Shown: in pieces, positions 1-9,420 of the stretch
Numbering within the stretch: position 1 is the stretch's first letter
How the letters are laid out: each line of letters starts with the position of its first letter
Source: Nitrospira sp.
GTDB taxonomy: Bacteria; Nitrospirota; Nitrospiria; Nitrospirales; Nitrospiraceae
NCBI GenBank assembly: GCA_029194665.1
Contig: JARFXO010000005.1
Location: forward strand, 186,001-250,000
Direction: 5' to 3'
DNA length: 64,000 nucleotides
Made by a program: the position numbers and the translations under genes
Notes under the pieces: model-generated
The model's input: the letters and a program-made list of their open reading frames with translations, nothing else
Told to the model about the DNA's origin: nothing
The model's database searches: none

Positions 1-272
1 ATTCCTTACGCATGGTTGCGAGCCACACGTTGGATGCGAAACGCAATGGTGCCGATATCTTGGTGACTCCCTGTCCGTTGTGCCACCTCAACCTGGATGG
101 GATGCAGTCAAGGGCGGCCGGCCAGCAGCAAGCCGACATTGATCTTCCGATATGGCATTTGCCTCAACTGCTTGGCCTGGCGATGGGTATGGAGCCGAAG
201 CGTCTTGGGTTGACTCGTCATCTCGTGTCAACTCAAGGAGTGCTCGACAAGCTCGGATCCGCCGTTGCGTAG
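1..272 (+). CDS. HdrB-like CCG-domain protein, C-terminal fragment
   Basis: This is the 3' end of a gene that begins outside the window; the frame is open from the first bases. The fragment holds a cysteine motif, CPLCHLNLD, followed by an Ile/Leu-rich tail with WHLPQLLGLAMG. This matches the second CCG (cysteine-rich) domain of heterodisulfide reductase subunit B and related succinate dehydrogenase/glycolate oxidase subunits, which bind an unusual iron-sulfur cluster for electron transfer. The N-terminal half cannot be checked, so which HdrB-type complex it belongs to is unknown. The next gene is convergent. Confidence 0.7.
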   Translation, partial: SLRMVASHTLDAKRNGADILVTPCPLCHLNLDGMQSRAAGQQQADIDLPIWHLPQLLGLAMGMEPKRLGLTRHLVSTQGVLDKLGSAVA

Positions 273-287
273 CTTGGTGCGTGATGG

Positions 288-677
288 TCAGAGGGCCTCG
301 TGAGCGACCGTTTTAAAATAGGCGAGGAGATCGCGAGCGGAAAGAATACCCACGATCGTGCCTGCATCGGTGACCGCCAGATGGCGGATGTGTTTGTCTG
401 CCATGAGGTCACGCGCGTAATGCGGTGATAGGTTCTTTTCCACCGACATAATCGGCTTCGACATCAACTGCGAAACGGCGGTGTCCGTTACGTCGATTCG
501 TTCGGCGACAGCCCGGACGATGTCGGTTTCCGTGATGATTCCCGAAAAAGTCTCGTCGGTTTTCACTAACAATGAGCCGATGTGACTGCCGTGCATGCGT
601 GCCGCCGCTTCTCGGATCGTCGTCTCTCCTGGAACCGCACTGAGGTCACGGGTCATGAGTTGTCCTACGATTGCCAT
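288..677 (-). CDS. Two-CBS-domain protein
   Basis: A 129-residue protein made of two CBS modules in tandem (about residues 8-60 and 73-125), which usually bind adenine nucleotides and act as regulatory sensors. The start MAIVGQLMTRDL is chosen because AGGAGG lies about 7 nt upstream; the frame stays open further upstream but that extension has no CBS similarity and overlaps intergenic sequence. CBS landmarks include GSLLVKTDETFSGIITETDIVR and the second copy IRHLAVTDAGTIVGILSARDLL (quoted in parts: IITETDIVR and VGILSARDLL). It stands alone with no catalytic domain, so its partner is unknown. Confidence 0.85.
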   Translation of the reverse strand: MAIVGQLMTRDLSAVPGETTIREAAARMHGSHIGSLLVKTDETFSGIITETDIVRAVAERIDVTDTAVSQLMSKPIMSVEKNLSPHYARDLMADKHIRHLAVTDAGTIVGILSARDLLAYFKTVAHEAL

Positions 678-997
678 GAGGAGCCCTCCTGGTTCAAGGG
701 GTTGTCGAGTTTCTGGTTCAATGAATGATGAGACTATTCTAGGAAACGATAGGGGGGATGCGCAACGTAGGTAAAATGAGGGAGACGTCTGATCGCGCAG
801 GGAGGATGTTGATCGAGCCACTGGAGTATGACGATGGAATGGACGCCGTCCTCCAAGCTGTTCCAGCATTTGTTTCCCCCCTAAAGGGGCATAGACCAAG
901 GAATAAAGTATTGCGTAGGCTGTGGGCACAGTTTCATAGGAATGGTCATGAGTGTCTGGGCACTGAGTGCCCTCGTTACACGATCTGGAGGTGCCCC

Positions 998-1561
998 ATG
1001 CGACCAACGCAGATGCTTCCCTTCTTCACTGCGATGCTTGCAGTCTTTTCCGCTGGTCCGGCATTCTCAGATGCCCAGCCTGGATCGGATACGACTTGGG
1101 AGTGTCCTCAAGCAGACGGCAGTTCCATGTTTACCAATAAAGAGAGGGCCGGTTGCCATGCCATGACACTCAAGCCGCTTTCTGTCGTGCCCGATTTGGA
1201 GAATATGCCGACGGCTCCCCGAGCGACAACAACCGCCGCTCCTCATTATGAAGTCCCGCCGTATCAGGATCGTGCTCCCGGCATGGGAGATCCGAATGTG
1301 CCGGATTGGGCGCGTGATTGGCACGCAAGCAACACGTCTTCTGGCTCAGCACAGCCTGAAGTGTGTTCGTTATACTCGGAATGGATGCAACTGGTGCAGA
1401 AGACCCGTGGAGGGATGTTCTTCGGATCTGACCCTTCCTATGGTGGAGATGTCACAGGGCGTGCTCAGCGAATGCCAAGCCATTCTTATTACGATAATGC
1501 GCGCTATGTCGCGCTGTCGAGACTCTTCGGTACGGGGTTCGTGCCTGTTGGCTGTTTCTAG
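998..1561 (+). CDS. Secreted hypothetical protein
   Basis: A 187-residue protein with an N-terminal signal peptide (hydrophobic stretch about residues 7-22, AVFSAGPAFSDA as probable cleavage region). The start at 998 is supported by GGAGG 7 nt upstream; the frame is open earlier but without signal. The mature part has a short region WECPQADGSSMFTN with cysteines, faintly like the DUF4124 type of small envelope domain, then a proline-rich linker and a C-terminal region with few landmarks. Function not recognised. Confidence 0.6.
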   Translation: MRPTQMLPFFTAMLAVFSAGPAFSDAQPGSDTTWECPQADGSSMFTNKERAGCHAMTLKPLSVVPDLENMPTAPRATTTAAPHYEVPPYQDRAPGMGDPNVPDWARDWHASNTSSGSAQPEVCSLYSEWMQLVQKTRGGMFFGSDPSYGGDVTGRAQRMPSHSYYDNARYVALSRLFGTGFVPVGCF

Positions 1562-1579
1562 ATTTTCGGACTGGGCTCG

Positions 1580-2602
1580 TCAGACTCTATAGAACTCCCG
1601 ATACCACTTCACGAAGCGAGGGATGCCCTCTTCGATTGATGTGGTCGGCTTGAATCCGACATCGCGAGTGAGATCGTCGATATCGGCGTAAGTCGCAGGG
1701 ACGTCCCCCGGTTGCAACGGCATCAGTTTCTTCTCCGCCTGCTTTCCTAACGCCTGCTCCAGGACCTCGATGAAGTGCAGCAGTTCAACCGGCTGATGGT
1801 TGCCGATATTGTAGATTCGTGCCGGAGCCGAGCTGGTTCCCGGTGTCGGCCGATCCCCAGACCAGGTTGGATCAGCCGTGGCCGGGTGATCAAGCGTTCG
1901 GATGACCCCCTCGACAATATCGTCCACATAGGTGAAATCGCGTTTCATCCGGCCCTGGTTAAAGACTTCAATCGGTTTGCCCTCCAAGATGGCCTTCGTA
2001 AAGATGAAGAGGGCCATGTCAGGACGCCCCCAAGGCCCATAGACGGTAAAAAATCGAAGACCGGTGCAGGGCAGGTGATAGAGATGCGCGTAACAGTGCG
2101 CCATCAGTTCATTGGCCTTTTTGGTGGCGGCATACAGCGAAACCGGATGGTCTACGTTGTCATGGGTGGAGAACGGCATATGGGTATTCCCCCCATAGAC
2201 AGAACTGGACGAGGCGTAGACCAAATGCTCGATGTTGTTCCGCCGGCAGCCTTCCAGAATGTTGATGAATCCCTCGATGTTGCTCTCGGTGTAGGCGTAA
2301 GGATTGACCAGTGAGTAGCGGACGCCTGCCTGGGCGGCGAGATGAACCACGCGCCCTATCGACTCACCGGCAAAGAGATCACGCATGCCTTGTTGATTGG
2401 AGAGATCGAGCTTGACGAAACGAAATCGATCGTGCGGCGTCAATTGGGCGAGCCTGGCCTGTTTCAATCGCACGTCATAGTAGGCGTTGATATTGTCCAG
2501 GCCGATCACCTGATCGCCACGGTCCAACAGACGCATGGCCACATGAAATCCGATGAACCCCGCTGCTCCTGTGACAAGAATCGGCAACTGCGTTCCAACC
2601 AT
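1580..2602 (-). CDS. NAD-dependent sugar-nucleotide epimerase (UDP-glucuronate 4-epimerase type)
   Basis: A 340-residue extended short-chain dehydrogenase. It shows the NAD-binding GAAGFIG motif at residues 12-18, the acidic end of beta-2 (LDNINAYYD), the SSSVYGG catalytic Ser region and YAATKKANE with the Tyr-x3-Lys pair. NAYYD followed by LK and the overall length resemble UDP-glucuronate 4-epimerases used for capsule or exopolysaccharide precursors, but related UDP-glucose epimerases cannot be excluded. The start has GAGGAGG directly upstream. It follows a small gap after the MBL-fold gene on the same strand, so co-transcription is possible. Confidence 0.88.
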   Translation of the reverse strand: MVGTQLPILVTGAAGFIGFHVAMRLLDRGDQVIGLDNINAYYDVRLKQARLAQLTPHDRFRFVKLDLSNQQGMRDLFAGESIGRVVHLAAQAGVRYSLVNPYAYTESNIEGFINILEGCRRNNIEHLVYASSSSVYGGNTHMPFSTHDNVDHPVSLYAATKKANELMAHCYAHLYHLPCTGLRFFTVYGPWGRPDMALFIFTKAILEGKPIEVFNQGRMKRDFTYVDDIVEGVIRTLDHPATADPTWSGDRPTPGTSSAPARIYNIGNHQPVELLHFIEVLEQALGKQAEKKLMPLQPGDVPATYADIDDLTRDVGFKPTTSIEEGIPRFVKWYREFYRV

Positions 2603-2626
2603 GGCTCCTCCTCAAAGACAAATGGT

Positions 2627-4258
2627 CTATCGTCCCTTGCCCGCTTTCATGAAGGGGGGATCGCCGTGGTCCAACCGATATAGAGTCATCGGAGCGAGGG
2701 TTTCGCTTGCCGAATCGACCTCGATCAGCCCCCCACTCAGAACTCGATAGACATCGAAGGCGTGGGCACGATGATAGCGGCATCCCTGCGAAACAAGAAG
2801 GTCTTTCAACTTTTCAGGTTGTTCCCAATGAGCTGTCAAGAGAGCAGTTCTGCAGGGATTACGGCGGCTGAACATGAAAGACAGGTGATCTGGGTACCAG
2901 TCAGCTCCACCGGTGGCGTAGGACACAAACATTTGTGCGTGGGCAGCCGTGCACAACTCGGCGAGATAGGCGTTTGTGAGATAGCCGTTCTCTCCCACCT
3001 CCAGCCATTTGCCGGGATGGGAGAGAGCAGCATGGGCGGCATGGCTCCGGATTTCAAGCAACTGCTGTTGTGACGCGAAGACGAGCGGAATCGGTCCGTA
3101 TTGTTCGACCAATTGCTGGATGACAGTATCCTTGAGAGCGGATCGTCCGTCGTTCGTCGGGCCGCTGTCCACATGGATCAGCACATTGTGCCCCCGATCC
3201 GAAATTAAATAGCAATTCCTGGGCATGCTCAAGTCGCAAGGGTCCTCTCCATAGAAGGGCACGGACACGACCGTGCCTCCTTCAAACGGCCAGGTTTCTC
3301 CATGAGCCAGCTCGATGATTCGGTCAAAACCCAGTTCTGTGAGGAGCGACCGATAGTCGAAGAACAGTCCTGTTCGATTCCGCCGACTGGGCACGATGAT
3401 CGGCGTGTCTTTCGGCAAATGAAGCAGGGTGCGGGGATCGACGTGATCATCATGGTCGTGGGTCAGAAACACGGCGGCAGGTTTAGGGAATAGTCCGCTC
3501 CACACCGACGGCAACGGAGATTCAGCAAACCAAGGCAGAAACCAAGGGTCGAAGAGGAGTGTGGTGTCCCGCTGCCGGTAGAGGAGGGCGGCATGTCCGA
3601 GGTGCACGATATCTTGATCCTGCACGACGTCGTACCAATGTCGCAGGATGGAAGCCGTTGCTGAAACGGCCAAGCAACCATAATGCTGCAGCGTTTCAAG
3701 TAATCTCGTTAGCAGTCCCTGCGCATCGCGCGGCATGGCCGACAACGCAGAACGGAGATCGTCTACGGTATGAGTTCCGTCGAGCAGACCGAGAAATTTC
3801 CCTATGATGGGACCCAGCGGTCGTCCATTGAATCCGATGGGGATCGCCTGACGATTGATTGCATGAAAGATGCGAAGACCATCATTGGTTACGGTTGCGG
3901 ATTTAGCTGAATCTGTCGGGAATTCCCACCGGAAGGCCCCATCCGCTCGCCGCCCGCAGTGAATGTGCTGTTTGAGGTATGGCCGCCCGTTGACCAGCTC
4001 CGCATAGGCATCCTCCAACCGTTGCCGGCGATCGGGATCGTCGAGCGGCGCCCGTTTTGAAAAGACATCGCTGATAGCAGTATCGATCGCACTGGAGAGG
4101 AGGCTGTGGGCCTCATGGAGGCAAGCGACGACTTCTGGGGCCACTCCGCCTACGAACGGGAAGGGTCCTGGTGCCTCCGCGCTCTCCAGCTGCACCCAGC
4201 ACCAGGGGGCGAGTCTCAGGTAATGATTTTTGGGAAGACTGGTCCAGATTTGGTTCAT
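2627..4258 (-). CDS. MBL-fold metallo-hydrolase with N-terminal helical domain
   Basis: A 543-residue protein. Residues 1-200 are a helical region containing a stretch IGKFLGLLDGTHTVDDL that looks like a small winged-helix/PqqD-like fold. From about residue 205 it is a metallo-beta-lactamase fold with the metal motif THDHDDHV (H267, H269, D271, H272). The family covers diverse hydrolases, so the substrate is unknown. Its start overlaps the stop of the upstream VOC gene by 4 bases, suggesting translational coupling. Confidence 0.75.
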   Translation of the reverse strand: MNQIWTSLPKNHYLRLAPWCWVQLESAEAPGPFPFVGGVAPEVVACLHEAHSLLSSAIDTAISDVFSKRAPLDDPDRRQRLEDAYAELVNGRPYLKQHIHCGRRADGAFRWEFPTDSAKSATVTNDGLRIFHAINRQAIPIGFNGRPLGPIIGKFLGLLDGTHTVDDLRSALSAMPRDAQGLLTRLLETLQHYGCLAVSATASILRHWYDVVQDQDIVHLGHAALLYRQRDTTLLFDPWFLPWFAESPLPSVWSGLFPKPAAVFLTHDHDDHVDPRTLLHLPKDTPIIVPSRRNRTGLFFDYRSLLTELGFDRIIELAHGETWPFEGGTVVSVPFYGEDPCDLSMPRNCYLISDRGHNVLIHVDSGPTNDGRSALKDTVIQQLVEQYGPIPLVFASQQQLLEIRSHAAHAALSHPGKWLEVGENGYLTNAYLAELCTAAHAQMFVSYATGGADWYPDHLSFMFSRRNPCRTALLTAHWEQPEKLKDLLVSQGCRYHRAHAFDVYRVLSGGLIEVDSASETLAPMTLYRLDHGDPPFMKAGKGR

Positions 4259-4689
4259 GAGTCCGCACTGAACCGCAGCTTGCTGATCGCCGGTTCATAC
4301 AGAGCCTGGACCAGATTGCCGTCGGGGTCGGCAAAATAGAATGAATAACTGCCGTCACGATGCTGCCTGGGTGCTTTGGCGATTCGTCCGCCCAGAGATT
4401 CGATCTTCGGCAAGATCTCTCGGTACATCTGATCGACGGCTTGCGGACTGTCGAGAATCACCCCAATGTGGTCGAGTAATTGGGCCTGTGTGGGTTGATA
4501 TGAGGAGAGTTCATCTTTTGGAATTTGGTGAAGTGCCAGATTGTCGATGCCGGAGCTAAAATAAACGTTCTCGGGATCCGGCTCCCACACCGGCTGAAAG
4601 CCGAGTACCTGTTCATAGAATCTTCGTGATCGAGGAAGATCGAGAACACGCAGTGCCAAATGGCGAAGACCTCGATGGAGTGGAGCGGT
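4255..4689 (-). CDS. VOC (glyoxalase/dioxygenase) superfamily protein
   Basis: A 144-residue protein with paired beta-alpha-beta-beta-beta modules: GLRHLALRVLDLPRSRRFYE opens the first and LLDHIGVIL the second, ending with FADPDGNLVQALYE, the usual metal-ligand Glu region. The family includes glyoxalases, extradiol dioxygenases and fosfomycin-type thiol transferases; the substrate cannot be told. An upstream in-frame ATG at 4731 would add 14 residues; the inner start at 4689 is preferred because it begins just before the domain and has AGGTT about 9 nt upstream. Coupled to the MBL-fold gene by a 4-base overlap. Confidence 0.8.
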   Translation of the reverse strand, partial: TAPLHRGLRHLALRVLDLPRSRRFYEQVLGFQPVWEPDPENVYFSSGIDNLALHQIPKDELSSYQPTQAQLLDHIGVILDSPQAVDQMYREILPKIESLGGRIAKAPRQHRDGSYSFYFADPDGNLVQALYEPAISKLRFSADS

Positions 4690-4813
4690 CATACTAGGCA
4701 ACCTGTTCGTTGATCTGACTGAGATATGCATAGTAGGGAGACTAACTGCAAGCCGTCAACGGAAAATCAGCTCCCGCTCCAGGATCAACAGCTATGGTAC
4801 GATCATTGCCACC

Positions 4814-5641
4814 ATGACATTCGACGGCATGACAATCGCTGCGTTCGAAAGCCGGATGGCGACAGAGATCAGCCGGCTGATCGAGCGTTACGGCGGGCGG
4901 CCGCTCGTGGCTCCTGTTCTACGAGAAATCCCGCTGGAGGGCAATTCTGCAGTGCAGGAGTTCGGGGTCCGGCTCATGGCCGGGCGGATTGATCAGCTTA
5001 TTCTCCTGACTGGTATCGGCACAACGATGCTGTTTGACCTGCTCAAGACCCGCTATGCCTGGTCGTCCATCGTCGCAGTGCTCAAAGGCACCGCGATCAT
5101 CGCACGAGGACCGAAACCGGTCGCGGCTCTCAAGGCCGTCGGTCTTCGACAGACGGTGACGGTGCCGGAACCGAATACGTGGGTCGATCTGGTTTCAGCT
5201 CTGGATCAGTATCGCTCTGTGAAGGGACTGCGGGTTGCCGTTCAGGAATATGGAGTCTCCAATCCTGATCTCGTGAAAGCGCTGGAACAGCGAGGTGCGG
5301 AAGTGTTCCCAGTTCCCATCTATAAATGGGCCCTGCCCGAGGACCTTGGACCAGTTCGTCATGCACTTGATGAAATCATCGCCGGGCGAGTCGCTGTGAT
5401 CCTGATCACCAACGCCGCACAGGTCGATCATGTCATGCAGGTGCTGGAGCAAGATGGAAAAGTGGAACGATTTCGATCGGCGCTAGAGAAGCTGGTTGTC
5501 GCCGCAATCGGTCCCACTGCCAGCGAACGGTTGTGCCACTATGGTTGGCAGGTCGATTTTGAACCCTCGCATCCGAAGATGGGAATCTTGGTGAAAGAAG
5601 TATCAGAGCAGGCTTCGAGCATGATCGATCGGAGGCGATAG
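4814..5641 (+). CDS. hemD: Uroporphyrinogen-III synthase family protein (HemD)
   Basis: A 275-residue protein with the two-lobed HemD layout: a first lobe starting FDGMTIAAFESRMATEISRL, with NSAVQEF and DQLILLTGIGT, and a second lobe with GLRVAVQEYG, GAEVFPVPIYKW and VVAAIGPTASERL. HemD closes linear hydroxymethylbilane to uroporphyrinogen III in haem and sirohaem synthesis. The gene is not next to other hem genes here, and some Nitrospira-like proteins of this fold are regulators or unassigned, so the family is firm but the physiological role less so. Confidence 0.75.
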   Translation: MTFDGMTIAAFESRMATEISRLIERYGGRPLVAPVLREIPLEGNSAVQEFGVRLMAGRIDQLILLTGIGTTMLFDLLKTRYAWSSIVAVLKGTAIIARGPKPVAALKAVGLRQTVTVPEPNTWVDLVSALDQYRSVKGLRVAVQEYGVSNPDLVKALEQRGAEVFPVPIYKWALPEDLGPVRHALDEIIAGRVAVILITNAAQVDHVMQVLEQDGKVERFRSALEKLVVAAIGPTASERLCHYGWQVDFEPSHPKMGILVKEVSEQASSMIDRRR

Positions 5642-5971
5642 AGTAAAACCTCTGGAAGTTTGCTGAACACTTGTCTGGCGTCTTCACAGCCGAACAAGCC
5701 TGCTTCCGTAACCGCTCTTACTTATGGTATCTATGCGGATACATGGCGTATCTGAAATGGATATCACCGGATGGCGAGCACCCCTCATCATCGGTTACGT
5801 CACTTCACTAAGCGCTGCTCCAGTTATTCGCTGAACAGCAACTTCACGATTGCACAGGCACATGGGCGGAGTTGCCCTCTGCTAGCATTCTCATTGCTCA
5901 CGTTGGGAAAACCGTTGGGTCAATGAACAACTCATTCACCAGTACGGCGTGAAAGGCATTCACTGCGGGGT
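5642..5971. other. Intergenic region without recognised gene
   Basis: About 330 bases between the HemD-type gene and the TIR gene. No convincing open frame, hairpin with T-run, or promoter was seen. Confidence 0.4.
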
Positions 5972-7846
5972 GTGCTCGCTATAGCTCCATCGCAGATGAT
6001 GACACCGGGCATGGCTGATCGATCCTCGACTCAGTTCGATGTCTTTCTCAGCTACCACTGGCGTGACCGAGAGCCGGTTGAGCGCATCGCGCGATCCCTC
6101 CGAGATCGGGGCCTCAAGCCATTCCTCGACCGCTGGTACCTCGTGCCAGGTCGACCGGGGCCACAGGCGCTGGAACAGACGCTGGTTTCGTGCCGGGCAG
6201 TCGCCGTGTGCATTGGCCCCGGAGACATGGGACCATGGCAGACGCGGGAATCAAACTTTGCGCTGGATCGGCAGGGGCGCAACGCGGACTTTCCTGTCAT
6301 CCCCGTCTTGCTGCCGGGCTCGGATCCGGTGCTTGGCTTCCTTAGCCAGAATACCTGGGTCGATTTGCGCCAGGGCACGGATGATCCGGGGTTGCTTTCG
6401 CTGCTTGCCGGAGCGATCCGAGGTGAAGCGCCCGGACCGGATCTTGCCGAACGTCTCAGAGTCACCCGTGCGACCCTCTGTCCTTACCGCGGCCTTCTCT
6501 ATTTTCGAGAAGAGGATGCCCCGTTCTTTTTTGGGCGGATGGCCGCAATCCGAAATCTCCATGAGGCCATCCGGCAGCAGCGGTTCATCGCCGTCGTAGG
6601 GGCATCGGGCTCCGGCAAGTCGTCGGTCGTGAGAGCCGGCCTCGTCCCGCAGCTACGTCAGGAGAAAGACACGACCTGGGACGTCGCGACCCTGTTTCCC
6701 GGCGATGAACCGCTGAAGGCTCTTGCGCGATCGGTGTCTCCGCTCCTTGAGCCGGAAACGATGGATGAAACCGATCGCTTGTTGAAGATCAACAAGCTCG
6801 CGGACGCCTTCGCGAAGCAAGAAGTCAGCCTGCACGACGTCGGCCGGCGCATCTTGGACAAACAAGCGGGAACGAATCGGTTGTTGCTCGTCATCGATCA
6901 AGCCGAGGAACTCTATACGGTCGCGAAAGATGATCACACCCGCCGCCGGTTCATCGATGAAATGCTCGATGCCAGCGAGCGAGGCTCATGGACCGCGATG
7001 CTCACACTTCGCGGGGACTTTGTCGGAAAGGCGCTGTCCTATCGCCCGCTCTCCGACCGACTGCAGGGCGCGCAGGTCAATGTGGGACCGATGACGCGAG
7101 CCGAATTGGAGCAGGCCATCACGTCCCCGGCCCGACGCGTCGAACTGTCATTTGCCGCCGGTCTTGTGACAAGGATCCTGGACGACGTCGGTGATGAACC
7201 GGGCCATCTGCCCCTGCTCGAGTTCGTGCTCAAACGCTTGTGGGAGGACCGCCAGGGCTCGGAACTATCGCACCAGGCTTACGAGGCCATGGGTGGGTTG
7301 CAGGGCGCCGTGGCGAAGAAGGCCGAAGAGGTCTTTAACAAGCTCACTCTCCCGGAACAAGAAGCGGTCAAACGCGTCTTCCTTCAAGTGGTCCGAGCGG
7401 GCGAAACCGGTGAGGACACCCGCCGCAGAGCGGCGCTCTCAGAAATCGGTTCGGCCGCTATGGCTGTCGTCAAGAAACTCGCAGACGAGCGACTCTTGGT
7501 GACCAATCGCGCGGTGGCCGGAGAAGAGACCGTCGAAGTCAGTCACGAAGCGCTGATCCGCCAGTGGCAACGGCTGCAAGGATGGCTGAATGAGGATCGT
7601 GAATTTCTGCTGTGGCGGGAGCGGCTGAGAGGGCGTGTGAACGAATGGCAGCACAATACACAGGACGAAGGCACGCTGCTCCGAGGAGCGTTACTGGAAA
7701 TGGGAAAAGGGGACATTCTACTTTTCAGTAGACCAGCCCTGCGTCCGCTGCTAGTTTGCTGGCATGCCTCGCACCACTCGCGCCTCGGTAGGGGGTCTCT
7801 GCTACCACGTGATCAATCGTGGGAACGCCCGCGCGGAGGTGTTTAG
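5972..7846 (+). pseudogene. TIR-nSTAND1 NTPase, 3' part lost at a transposon insertion
   Basis: The readable protein has a TIR domain (about residues 22-140, FDVFLSYHWRDRE at the start; E93 in TRESNFAL is the likely NADase Glu) followed by a novel-STAND ATPase: CPYRGLLYF linker, Walker A GASGSGKS at 210-217 and Walker B LLLVIDQAEEL at 304-314. Relatives usually continue into WD40 or other sensor repeats and are linked to anti-phage or signalling roles. Here coding sequence stops at base 7702, where a Y1-transposon inverted repeat begins; the last 47 codons are element sequence. After the element the frame gives about 30 unrelated codons, so the sensor part is missing. The exact start is uncertain: GTG 5972 or ATG 5996. 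Confidence 0.8.
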
Positions 7847-8441
7847 GAAAGCCGAAGACTATGCGGCGTTTCGCGACCTGCTCGCGGAGGCGGTAGACCG
7901 CGTGCGAATGCGGGTGCTGGCCTATTGCCTGATGCCGAATCATTTTCACCTGGCGCTCTGGCCCCGGAGCGATGGCGATCTCAGCCGCTTTATGCAATGG
8001 CTGTTGACGGCGCAGGTGCGACGCTATCATCGGCACTATCAATCGAGCGGCCATGTCTGGCAGGGCCGCTTCAAGGCCTTTCCCATCCAACAGGATGAGC
8101 ATCTCCTGGCGGTACTGCGGTACATCGAGCGCAATCCGTTGCGGGCTGGGCTGGTCGCGCGGGCAGAGGATTGGCTGTGGTCCAGTCTGCGGGGACGGGG
8201 AGGCAAGGAGGCGTGGCTGCAGGTGATGCCCGTGCCGGAACCAAAGGACTGGGTGAACTGGGTTAATGCACCGATGATGGACGCAGAGGTGGAGGCGCTC
8301 CGACACAGTGTGAACCGCGGGACACCGTTTGGGAGTGTGGGCTGGGTACAGCGGACCGCGCGGCGGCTGGGGCTGGAAGCAACTGTCAATCCCCGCGGGC
8401 GCCCACGGACGCGCAATGAAAAGTAGAATGTCCCCTTTTCC
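7703..8441. mobile_element. RAYT/Y1-transposase element with 24-bp perfect terminal inverted repeats
   Basis: The left end 7703-7726 and right end 8418-8441 are exact inverted copies of 24 bases (core GGGGACATTCTACTTTTC on the left, its complement on the right). They enclose one Y1 transposase gene and little else, giving a compact 739-bp unit. The right repeat contains the transposase stop codon. No target duplication is evident at the borders, in line with HUH single-strand transposition. Inserted in the TIR-nSTAND gene. Confidence 0.8.
7764..8426 (+). CDS. REP-associated Y1 (HUH) transposase
   Basis: A 220-residue Y1-type single-strand transposase of the RAYT group. The HUH motif is H60-F-H62 in MPNHFHLALW, and the candidate catalytic tyrosine is Y120 in LRYIERNPLRAGL, preceded by the typical GHVWQGRFKAFPI. 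These enzymes cut and rejoin single-stranded DNA at palindromic REP-like ends. The protein appears full length and intact. The flanking perfect inverted repeats are its probable substrate; the stop codon TAG at 8424-8426 lies inside the right repeat. Confidence 0.9.
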   Translation: MPRTTRASVGGLCYHVINRGNARAEVFRKAEDYAAFRDLLAEAVDRVRMRVLAYCLMPNHFHLALWPRSDGDLSRFMQWLLTAQVRRYHRHYQSSGHVWQGRFKAFPIQQDEHLLAVLRYIERNPLRAGLVARAEDWLWSSLRGRGGKEAWLQVMPVPEPKDWVNWVNAPMMDAEVEALRHSVNRGTPFGSVGWVQRTARRLGLEATVNPRGRPRTRNEK

Positions 8442-8709
8442 GAGCTGAAAGCGATGGCTACCCGCCAGTATGAGCAAATAGCCAAGAGAGGTCAGCTGAC
8501 CCTACTGCCGAGCCGTCCGAGCTCGGGCACCCCGTAGCCTTACACTCTTCGACGATCAGACGATCATACAACCTCAGACCGTCAGCGATCCACCGCACAA
8601 GGTTCCACCCGAGTTTCTGCTCCCCTCCGGCCTTTGACAAGCGTGCCATACTTCGGTGTAATGAGAGCTGATCGAAGAGGATTGAACGTTTCTTGATCGG
8701 ACGGAACGG

Positions 8710-9420
8710 ATGTCGATGCTTGCCCGTGTTGTAAAGGTGCTTGCGTGGATGTGGTTTTTTGCAGCCTGTTCTGTGATCCTGGCTGCTTCTGCGTCCCCTT
8801 GGTACCGAGGAGGATTCGATGCCCTTTGGGAGCTGGTTAGCCCACATCTTGTCATAAACGGTGTTTTTGTAGGTCTGACATTCGCCCCAGCCTTGTTTCT
8901 GGCGACGTTAGCGAGAGGTATCCATGAGGAACATCGAGGCAAGATACTGGGTTCAGCCGCCGCGCTCTTGGTCACGGTGACCGCTCTGACACTGATCGTC
9001 CTAGTGCCCGTCAAGCTCGCGAAGAACGAAGCGCAACAGGCTCGGCAGACCGGGAAGGCCAGAGAATACGAGGCGCAGTCGATCCGCGTGAAAGACCAGA
9101 GCGCGACGCTGTATCAGTACAACGACGATTTCACACGACCCTCGTCAGGCCCAGTGGGAACTGCGGGGATACCGGAATCGATTCAGATCGGTGACGCGAT
9201 CACAGTCAATGGCCACACGCTTCGCGCCCAGCACATTCTCGTAAAAGAAATTCTGTCCGATATCGATTATGATGGGCACGCACTCGGCAAGGCAGGGGAG
9301 ACTCAATGTGTCATTGTCGAATCGCTCAAGAATCTACCGGACGCCGCTCAAAGCGACAGGGGCGACCGTCTATGGATTGTGGTCGAGAAGTGCGTTCCAA
9401 CCGCCGCTGCAACCCGATAG
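8710..9420 (+). CDS. Hypothetical membrane protein
   Basis: A 236-residue protein with about three predicted membrane helices in the first 100 residues (around 7-27, 47-67 and 77-101) followed by a charged, soluble C-terminal domain with KNEAQQARQTGKAREYEAQ and a beta-rich segment (INGHTLRAQHILVKEIL region). No family recognised. It lies in a decayed area between a transposon and an ABC remnant but appears intact. Confidence 0.55.
   Translation: MSMLARVVKVLAWMWFFAACSVILAASASPWYRGGFDALWELVSPHLVINGVFVGLTFAPALFLATLARGIHEEHRGKILGSAAALLVTVTALTLIVLVPVKLAKNEAQQARQTGKAREYEAQSIRVKDQSATLYQYNDDFTRPSSGPVGTAGIPESIQIGDAITVNGHTLRAQHILVKEILSDIDYDGHALGKAGETQCVIVESLKNLPDAAQSDRGDRLWIVVEKCVPTAAATR

Noticed and set aside
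288-1007. Longer CBS protein from an upstream start
   Set aside because: The added N-terminus overlaps another region, shows no domain, and the inner start has a better SD.
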